Positions 56,120 through 64,000 of a DNA stretch of 64,000 bases are shown one piece after another; the first letter of the stretch is position 1; every line of letters begins with the position of its first letter. Position numbers and translations under genes: made by a program. The stretch lies in the NCBI RefSeq assembly GCF_001540865.1, contig NC_033627.1, forward strand, positions 9,401,267 to 9,465,266. Reading direction: 5' to 3'. The notes below the pieces were generated by a model, which saw nothing but the letters and a program-made list of their open reading frames with translations, was not told the origin of the DNA and made no database searches. The stretch comes from Ananas comosus. Its lineage: Eukaryota; Streptophyta; Magnoliopsida; Poales; Bromeliaceae.

Positions 56120-57662
56120 GACCCGTTTGGTTGGATGCAATTGCAAATATAGTATAGTTGGAAAATCATACACCTAAAAATACAGCAGTTGTAACTACAC
56201 CAAGTTTGTTTGGTTCTATACAGTTGCTAGTGCTGTAATTACATGTCCTTTGTTTAGTAGTGTAAAGATAGTAATTATATTTGTGAATATTCTCATCTTT
56301 TGCATAAAGTGGTGAGATTACTTCCGCTACAAATAAAATAATCATATGTTAATCATTTAAACTTAATATCTATAAATAAGTGACTGGATATTAATATAAT
56401 ATATTTACATTTTTCAAAAAATTTTCAACTCTATAGTTTTGGATAAAATGTATAGACATCCCCCAAACTTTCCCGCTTTTGCAAAGAGGCCTTTGAACTT
56501 CCAATTTTGGAAAATAACCCTTTGAGTTTCACTATACTTTGCAATCTACCTTATGCTTGCTTGGCATCAAAAAATTAATGGAGATGGGAATAAGCGGTAA
56601 TTGCATGTGCTACTTTTTCCTCCTTTTCATCTCCAAATGGGGCTCAAAACTGATATAAAAAATGAATGGAACATATTCTTGAAAAATACTTGCTCTAACT
56701 TCATAAGGAATTTATTGTTCTTAGTCCTCCCAAGAATATTTGCTTTGTAAATAATAGACCTTTCATACATATGCATATAGCAGGGGGAAAAAAAAGAATT
56801 CCTTATCAAATATTTACTTGTTCCATACAAAGATAAACAAAAATTTGATATCATCCATGGGGCCATCTCCAATCCTTCCATGAAGAAGAAGATGCTTATG
56901 TTTTATATTCTCCAAGGTTTGGTCTAGAAAGCAGATCACGTGATTGCCACGCGTGCCCATCTCCATTAATTCTTTGACGCTATGCGGACAGAACAGTAAA
57001 TTGCAAAATATAGTGAAGTTCAAGAGGTTTTTTTCCAAAATTGAAAGTTTAGGGTCTTGTTGCAAAAGCGGGAAAGTTTAGGGGTGTCCATACATTTTAC
57101 CCTAAAATTTTCAATCTATTTAACTTTAATACATAAACCAAACTTTTTTTAAAACATCTACTACTCTTTTCTCTACTTTTTTTTTTTGTGAAATTGAAAA
57201 GCTATAATTAATTAAAATTTATTAAAATAATGTATGTAATCAAACTCTATCAAAACGTACAAACAAACTAGTTTTTATATTTGAAATGAAACTATTTTTT
57301 TCTAAAATTTTAATTTTTTATGTAAAGCATACGTTGCACAAGCATCATTATTACTATTTATAAATATTGAGTATATAAATTTATTTTTAAATCTATACTA
57401 GTATATATCTATTTATTGTTAATGAATTTATTTACCTATATTTATTTGTTATTCTTAATTAGTGGGGGATCCAATCTCTTACCAGCTGTTGTAGTTGGAA
57501 CTGCAACCAACTTATGTGTAGTTACAACTACATCATTTGAGCCTCCTTGTGTAGTTCCAACTGGAACAGTCGGACTCAATTGCACCAAACTAAACATAGG
57601 ATTTGAGTTTGCATGCAGCTTGAAATGCAGTGCAGTTTCAATTATGTGCAACCAAATTGTCC
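56120..57662. mobile_element. MITE with GTTTGGTTG ends (hAT- or PIF-like), itself interrupted
   Basis: The ends are GACCCGTTTGGTTGGATGCA and, inverted, GGACAATTTGGTTGCACATA, with further subterminal GTAGTTRCAACT repeats. About 880 bp without the nested MITE at 56441-57102. It has no ORF of note. The class is inference from the ends. Confidence 0.65.
56441..57102. mobile_element. Mutator-like MITE with about 110-bp inverted repeats
   Basis: The ends GGATAAAATGTATAGACATC and, inverted, GGGTAAAATGTATGGACACC stay paired for about 110 bases, including the shared AAACTTTCCCGCTTTTGCAA. Possible 9-bp TSD TATAGTTTT / TAAAATTTT with two mismatches. No coding capacity. Confidence 0.8.
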
Positions 57663-58349
57663 TTTAATCTGCTAAGATTTGTTAAATAATTCTCTCCTTA
57701 TCTACTAAGTAAATAATGCTAATATACTCGGGAGAGGGCTGCTTATTTTAGGTAGCTTAGGGTTTGAGATGATCGTAGCATCCTTTTTATTATATTCAGT
57801 TTTGAGTGACGTGATATCGACATGGCCAGCAGTAAGCATCACTATCACTCAACTCCAGCTGATGCCATCAACTTCAGCTTGGCCATCACAAAAAGGCTAG
57901 CATGTAAGCTGATGTGTTTGCTATACTCAATTTAAGTTGATGTGGCTGCTAATGTAAGTTAGCTTGACCCTTACTCACTTCTCACTTTAATGGAACATGG
58001 ATAAAATTGAAACTTCAGGAGGACTCAGAAACTGTAGGTGCAATTTGCCCTTCAGAAATTGGATGCTGACCTTGAAATTCTGGTTTACAATCTAAACAAA
58101 TTTATTTTGTTTAAAATTCTGTCAATTTCTATTGGAATTTGATGGTTTCCATCAGAAAAGTGATAAAATAATTTGTTGGGTTGCAAACTATTCCATAAAA
58201 GAAGTTATGAATAATGTTGACTTGTGTTGACTTATGTCATGGAAGTACTTAATCAAAATTATTTTACAGTTGAGGCTTCTGTTGTAAAATGCACAATATT
58301 TTAGGTTGGTTCTATATGACTTTATCCTTTCCTTAAATACTGTGCATTG

Positions 58350-58727
58350 CTCTACTTGGGCTAACCTCTTTTTAGCGTTTTATGCCTAGATAATATTAGA
58401 AGGTGTCGTCTCAACGACATCTATCACCAGGCAAGGGCGCTGCGAGTTAGCTAGATCTGTTTGAGTGGGTCTAGAGGGTACCTTTTTGTTTGGACATAAA
58501 ATATGTAACATTTTGGAGAAAATAAGTTATAAACCTTGATGCAGTTTCACAGTTGTACTGGCTTAATTTGGAAGTAATTACTCTGACGCTCTGTTGTACC
58601 TATATTATGTATGCGTTGTAAGGTTTGCGTATGTTTCCTCTTCGTTCGGGTGGGGGAATCTCGCTCGTTTGATGTGTCTGTTGCACGTGGCCGAGCGGGT
58701 CCAATTGGCGGGACTTAGGGCCTGACA
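58350..58727 (+). repeat. 3' fragment of a Ty3-type LTR
   Basis: CAAGGGCGCTGCGAGTTAGC, a later run of GGAGAAAATAAGTTATAAAC, and the ending GGGACTTAGGGCCTGACA resemble the last 400 bases of the LTR at 15449-18082. The 5' part is missing. Confidence 0.55.
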
Positions 58728-59371
58728 GAATAAGTGAAAAACGACAAGTCGAACTGGATTCCAATTCATGGAAGGGAAGCTTCACATTTTTTCCAATGTG
58801 ACAAGCGATGCAATGAGATAAATTTATTTTGGGACTAGTATAAATAGAAATTTTGTTTCCTCTGATAAACTTAGCTAAAACGTCTTGACTAAGTTGGCGT
58901 ACCCTCCTATGTGAGAGATCATAACTAGATCTAGATGCACCTAAAGCTAACTTTTGTTATTTCCAACACTTGCAACTGTGGAAGATAGTGGTTACAATGA
59001 TTCCTTGAACTACGGCACCGGAAGAGCTCTTTCACCTCTTTTTGGTCGTCCATAGAAAAACGAGAGGAGTCAAATTCAAAACTTGTCCTTCAAACAAAGA
59101 CCAGAGGAGCCAAATTCAAAACTAGAACTGTTGTCATGAAGAAGAGGCTAGCAGAAATTAAATTCCTCTTAATCTAGGGAACAACAAGAAATTCTCAAGA
59201 TCAAGAGATTTGGATGTTGTTTTTAAAGTTGTTTCACTAGTTACTAGTTTGAGTGATAGAGACTGCATTTTCATTCCCACCAGAATCTTGTCATGACCAC
59301 TGTATGGTTTTAGAGGATGAAACAGTACCTGGGTCGGCATGATTAGAGTTTCCATTATCAGTATCATTTAA

Positions 59372-60393
59372 CTAAACCTCCTCACCTGGCTTAGGTGCCT
59401 CCATAGCAGAAAATGTCTGAGAAAGATCATTTGAAACAAAAGTATGGTTCAATTTTTGTCTGCACTGAAGAGCAGAGATTGGAAACTTTGACATTGAATG
59501 CTGATCGGGCTTGAGACTGTGACCGGGGATTGTTAGGTTGATGAGGGTAAGAATGAGAACAAGGTTGTGGCTATGGGTAATTGGATGGTTGAATTGTTCA
59601 TGTTCCATAGAGTTTACGGTCTGAATAAGGATTGCAACCTCCCCGCTATCATTGGCCTACTTGGAATCTACTTCCGCGTCCTCCACAAATTCCTCGGCCT
59701 TGGTTGGCACAAATTGCTCCAGTTTCCATAGAAAGTGGGGTCAGTGGTATCGCTTGACTCGCTCTACGCGGCACCTTAGTCTCTTCTTGCATTAGAAGTG
59801 GACGAAGTTGTTCAAAAGTAGGCTTTGCTTTGTGTTAGTGTGCTCACAAAATTTCTATATTCCTCGGGCATCCCAACTAGAACAATCATAACAAGGTTAT
59901 GGTCTGATTCTCCTTCCCCAATCGCCTGAAGTGCATCACCAATTGACTTCACCTTTCGCATGTGCTCAGACATGATCATTGTTTTTTTTTAATGCTTCTC
60001 AATTCTAACTTGAGAGAAAAAGCAGTGGATGCAGTTTTGTCCAAAAAATATGCTTCAATAAATTTTCATTCATCATGAGCGGTTATGGGTAGAGATCAGC
60101 ATCTGAAGAATACTGAGCGACAGTGTAGCATTGATCCAAGTCAATATGGTGGTGTCTTCTTTGTTCCAGATAGTGTCTTCTAAATTGACAACCAACCTCT
60201 TATTAGAAGACTCAATGAATTGAGGAGGAATTATAACTGTCCCATCTACAAAGGATGCCACTCCAAAGCTTTCTAAAGCATTCAAAAGAACTTGTTTCCA
60301 AACCAAATTAGTGATGTCTGCAAATTTTACTAGTACGATTGTTTTGCTGTTGATAATGGAGAGAGAGAGATGTTTGCCGCCATGACTCACCAA
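59372..60393 (-). pseudogene. Copia-type gag relic
   Basis: On the - strand the upstream piece (60393-60073) has LVWKQVLLNALESFGVASFV followed by DGT and later NKEDTTILTWINATL. This is the pattern of Copia gag (UBN2/DUF4219) proteins. The next piece (about 59975-59830) has LQAIGEGESDHNLVMIVLVG and later MPEEYRNFV. A degraded Gln-rich tail follows to 59372. Frameshifts and stops are frequent and no protease, integrase or RT is seen. It sits antisense to the MLF gene. Confidence 0.65.
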
Positions 60394-60803
60394 ATAACAG
60401 GATTGTAGGATGTAGGGAGAATAGCAGCAGTCAACAAGCCTTAGTAAGAGAGAGAAAGAACCAGCAGAAGAGAAAAATCACCCATAGGGCAGAAGGTACT
60501 GTAGCTGCAGTTCTGCATGCACTACTGTAGCAATAGTATTGTAGCTGCACTACTATAGCGACATTAGAGTAGCAACGCTACAACAACAGCAGCAGGGCAG
60601 CTTGGAATTCGGAGGAGGAAGAAAGGATCTATTGACGCTATCCAAAAATTTATGGCGAGAGCCAGATCACTTATTCCTAGAGTTTTGGGGTTTGGCTATG
60701 GTACCATGCAAAGGAAGTGAAAAGACCCACCGTCTAGGATTTCTATTGGAATATATATAGAGTCTGGTAACTATAATCTTATGAGTACGATCGACTTCGT
60801 ATT

Positions 60804-61260
60804 CATAAGTTGTTTTCGATGATAGAACTTCCAAATCAACGGTCCATACTGTTAAACATAATTTAGAGTATTTGAAACTTTTAGAAATCAAATTTCATTA
60901 TTTTCGACGTCATTTACCTTTCGATTAAAAGATCTCAAAATTGATAACTTTTAGTGACCGGTATGGGATAGTTGCAAGTTTAACGGTGTAAAAGACTTGG
61001 AATTGGTTGAATTTTTGATAGATAATTCTATTCACTATTTAGATAAAAATCAATAACTCCAATCCTAAATTGAAGGATCAGATCATCCATTTTTAGGATG
61101 TGGTTCAATTTCGACCGTTCATTTTATACCCATTTGATGGACTTTATTATAATTTTAAAAAATTATGAAATTTATTTTTTATAAGTTTCAAATGCTCTAA
61201 CATCATATTTAACGATGTGGATTATCAATTCGGAAGCTCCATCATTAAAAACAACTTATG
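60804..61260. mobile_element. Fold-back element, diverged relative
   Basis: The ends CATAAGTTGTTTTCGATGAT and, inverted, CATAAGTTGTTTTTAATGAT continue as inverted repeats for about 130 bases. Internal motifs (ATTTGAAACTTTTAGAAAT, AAGTTTAACGGTGTA) are shared with the elements at 9307 and 61620, but the 20-bp palindrome is absent. Confidence 0.75.
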
Positions 61261-61262
61261 TG

Positions 61263-61460
61263 TTATGTTGTGATACCTTCCTTATGCAATCTTGATTGAT
61301 ATCTGTTTCTGGTTGGAACCACTTGCATTGTTTGGATTGCGACGCCTAGAACGTACAGGGGAGACTCTGTCCGCGTACAGGGGAAACCCCGGTCCGTTCG
61401 GCGGTTTGTCGTCGGCGCTGCGACCCGGTCCAAATTGGCGGTTGGTCGCGGGGCGTGACA
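61263..61460 (+). repeat. 3' tail of a Ty3-type LTR
   Basis: GGTCCGTTCGGCGGTTTGTC and GGTCCAAATTGGCGG precede a GGGGCGTGACA end at 61460, as in the solo LTR ending at 18082. Only about 200 bases remain. Confidence 0.6.
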
Positions 61461-61505
61461 TTATAAGTACAAAGAGCTTTATACGTATAAGAGTATAGTA
61501 GCCCT

Positions 61506-61506
61506 A

Positions 61507-61563
<57 letters not shown>

Positions 61564-61580
61564 GATATATACATATACAT

Positions 61581-61614
<34 letters not shown>

Positions 61615-61619
61615 ACATA
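61506..61619. repeat. CT then TA/TACA microsatellite
   Basis: A CT tract at about 61507-61528 is followed by TA and TATACA units up to the fold-back element. Confidence 0.95.
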
Positions 61620-62149
61620 GAGCAAGGCTGCTCAGGGCCACGGAGGCGTTTTCGATGATGGAATTTTCGAATCGACGATCGGCTCCGTTAGACTTGATCT
61701 AGCATATTTGAAGTTTCTAGAAAATAATTTTTGCAATTTTTTGATATCATTTACCTTGTGATCGAAAGGATTCAAAATCAATAATTTTTAATGGTTGATA
61801 TCTGCCGTTTTCAAGTTTAACGGTGTAGAAGTATTCAAATTAGATGAAATTTTGATACAAAATTCTTTATACTATCTACAGCAAGATCAATATTTCTGAT
61901 CGAAAATTTTAGTGATATATCACCACTATTTATAGGATTTTTATTTTCAACCGTTAAAAATTATTGATTTTGAATCCTTTCGATTGTTAGGTAAATGATA
62001 TTGAAAAATCGCAAAAATTATTTTCTAAAAACTTCAAATACGCTAGATTAAGTTTAACGGAGCCGATTGTCGATTCAGAAATTCCATCATCGAAAACGGC
62101 TCAGGAGCACGGAGGCCTCCGTGCTCCTGAGAGCACAGCAGTCCTGCTC
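61620..62149. mobile_element. Fold-back element, copy 2
   Basis: A close relative of 9307-9852. The left tip is damaged (GAGCAAGGCTGCTCAGGGCC, palindrome lost). The right tip keeps AGCACGGAGGCCTCCGTGCT and ends CAGTCCTGCTC. TATATACATA flanks both sides (61610-61619 and 62150-62159) and could be a 9-10 bp TSD, though the flanks are microsatellite. Confidence 0.85.
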
Positions 62150-62254
62150 TATATACATATACATATATATATATACATATACATATATATACATATACAT
62201 ATACATATACATATATATACATATACATATACATACATATACATATACATATAC

Positions 62255-62291
<37 letters not shown>

Positions 62292-62338
62292 CATATACAT
62301 ATACATACAGATACATATACATATATATATATATATAC
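62150..62338. repeat. TATACA/CATATA microsatellite
   Basis: Nearly 190 bases of ACATAT hexamer permutations directly right of the fold-back element. Tyr-Ile open frames are by-products. Confidence 0.95.
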
Positions 62339-63084
62339 AAGATGCATATAATCATGTGCTAGTCATGTAATGACTAGAGACTAATATATGTTACACCCAC
62401 CCTAATAATAAGTACAAATGCTTACATTCTACTTGCGTGCTTGAAAATGGCTTCAAATTTCAAACGAGAAGTGAAATATATTATCCAACTATCTTTGATG
62501 GCTAGCAATCTATATTGGCGATACATGTTTTTGGAGTTGTAAAGTAGTTGGACTAAATTGCTATAAGGAAAACTGCATTCTACAATAGGTTATAGGTATG
62601 GTAACAAGAACTAAGTCAAACAAATGAAGTGACTTGATGCTAATTTTTACTATTGTACTTACCATTCTATAAAATTTTAGCTGTAATTGTCACACTTAAA
62701 TGCTGGTTATTTTGATCTATTTTATTTTCTAGCTTTTTATCAATTCTACGGAGCCCTGCTATTCACGATATGATTTATGTTCCGTTATTACTGGGCACAT
62801 TTACTTAGGTGGCTATTGGATTTTGATCTGGCCAACATTGTATGCTGGATTTGTAAATTTTACCGTGGTTTTCGTTAGCTGTGGGAGTTGATGGTCTGCT
62901 TTACCCCACTAAACCACCCTCCTCACCCATAAAAGAGAAGGAAAGAAAAATCTGGAAAGAAGACGAACAAATTAGTTTCAGGTGTTGTACAGTATAGCGT
63001 GTATACCTTGATTGCAATCTTGCGGAAGTCTCAGGTTTTCTTGCACTTTGTTTAATTGAAGCTGTCTATGATTGCACGCGTCTA

Positions 63085-63425
63085 TGATTGCAAGGGCTCC
63101 CAAAATCGATAGTTTTCGACAGCCTATATGAGCTAGTTGCTCGTTTAATGGTGTAGAAAATGCCAAATTGCTTGAAGTTTTGATAGATTTTTTTATTATT
63201 TTTTTTTAATAACTATCTAGAAGCCATTTGGAAACTCTAATGTTCAATTGAGAAAGTGTAACCTATATTTTCACAAGGTTAATTGTTTTCAGCCGTCCAT
63301 GGTACGACTCTTTGATGGACTTTTATGATTTCTAAGAATCAAAACTTCTGTTCCTAAATATTTCAAATACTCTAGTTCAACAAATTTGGAGCCCGAATTA
63401 GCAAAAACGATTTGATAGGATGGAT
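63085..63425. mobile_element. Truncated fold-back element relic
   Basis: The middle and right arm match the same family (TTTAATGGTGTAGAAAATGC; ATTTCAAATACTCTAGTTCA; GGAGCCCGAATTAGCAAAAA). The left arm is mostly missing. Confidence 0.5.
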
Positions 63426-64000
63426 GCTTCGGTCCTCTTAGAGGATAATAGCTGGACTGCATTCTAGTCATTGATGAGTTCTTGCCTTCTTATAAACCAT
63501 CCAAAACCAGTATATATGCTATTGTATTGGAGGTTTATAGGTTTTCCTTGTTTTAAAAATTATCTCAAATGATCTGCTCATCTTTCTGCTGCATGTGGGG
63601 GTTCATCGACCGGATTCCCTCCAGAAATCTTTGTCAAATCCTTTACTGCTAATAGCTGAGATTGGTGGTCCTCGTGATCTATGTTGCTTGGAAGCCTATA
63701 TCGTTTGTTCTTAATTGCTTACTGTTTGTGAGAAAGGCAAATTATACTGACAGTACCTAACACAGTTGGCTAAAGGCTTGATGGTTGGTATTTGAGATCC
63801 CAAGTTTGAAGCCTAGTTGCTTCACATTTCTAACCGAGTTCCTTCCAAAAAAATGATCCAAGCAGGTAGCTTTGCTACCTTTCTCTTTCTCTCTCTGGAA
63901 AAAAAGGGAAATTCTGGAATATATTGAATAAATTTATCTTATAACTGCCATTCTAATTAGAATTCCTGGCTTGTGGGACTCTTCCATCTGGTTTTCCCTG

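Larger units (their letters stand above)
54849..64000 (+). other. Intron 5 of the MLF gene, or its 3' flank if the gene is truncated
   Basis: After the donor A|GTAAGT at 54849 I find no exon with MLF C-terminal character up to the window end. More than 9 kb of intron-like sequence follows, much of it mobile elements listed separately. Stretches 54849-56119, 57663-58349, 58728-59371, 60394-60803, 62339-63084 and 63426-64000 hold no feature I can name beyond short simple repeats. Confidence 0.55.

Noticed and set aside
57416..57667. An 83-residue frame considered as an MLF exon
   Set aside because: It lies at the end of a MITE with inverted GTTTGGTTG tips and does not resemble the MLF C-terminus.

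Overview
This is a nuclear plant window from a monocot genome. The overall repeat style, with ACCGGT-rich LTRs and fold-back elements carrying a perfect 20-bp palindrome, reminds me of pineapple (Ananas comosus), but that species call is inference. Almost all of the DNA is transposable elements. The only host gene I can model with confidence is the 5' part of a myeloid leukemia factor (MLF) homologue at about 52.8-54.9 kb on the + strand. A possible C-terminal exon lies at 1-69 and a possible small gene at 1.6-2.1 kb.

Layout. 1-2.5 kb: AT-rich sequence with the two candidate host coding pieces. 2.5-9.2 kb: a decayed L1-type LINE with ORF1 and ORF2, ending in a TA microsatellite. 9.3-9.85 kb: a fold-back element. 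9.9-13.4 kb: low-complexity DNA, including minisatellites and an uninterrupted run of 450 A. 13.4-50.75 kb: one large nested block. 50.8-51.3 kb: a TRIM retroelement. 51.3-52.1 kb: AT-rich simple sequence. 52.3-64 kb: the MLF gene, whose fifth intron appears to run to the end of the window and holds MITEs, fold-back elements, LTR fragments and a Copia gag relic.

The nest can be unwound by target-site duplications (TSDs). Level 0 is an old - strand Ty3-type element whose LTRs end at 13736 and 50749. A chromovirus (18631-24265) and a solo LTR (15449-18082, TSD GGTTG) sit in its body. Its 5' LTR is split by a large Ogre/Tat-like element (25252-48000), which has multi-kilobase LTRs built of tandem arrays, an extra ORF upstream of gag, and a gag gene. 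That element in turn holds a solo LTR in its left LTR (27654-30322, TSD GTAAT), a Helitron in gag (33196-35326), and another solo LTR in its right LTR (40761-46682, TSD GCGGC/GCGAC). The last contains a further solo LTR of an Ogre-like relative (42836-46205, TSD GGAGT).

Two captured host gene fragments are the most notable content. The Helitron carries the first exon of a peroxisomal multifunctional protein (MFP2/AIM1-like). The innermost solo LTR carries a piece of a peroxisomal-type enoyl-CoA hydratase. Both come from the crotonase fold of fatty-acid beta-oxidation. No bacterial features, CRISPR arrays, tRNA or rRNA genes were seen.
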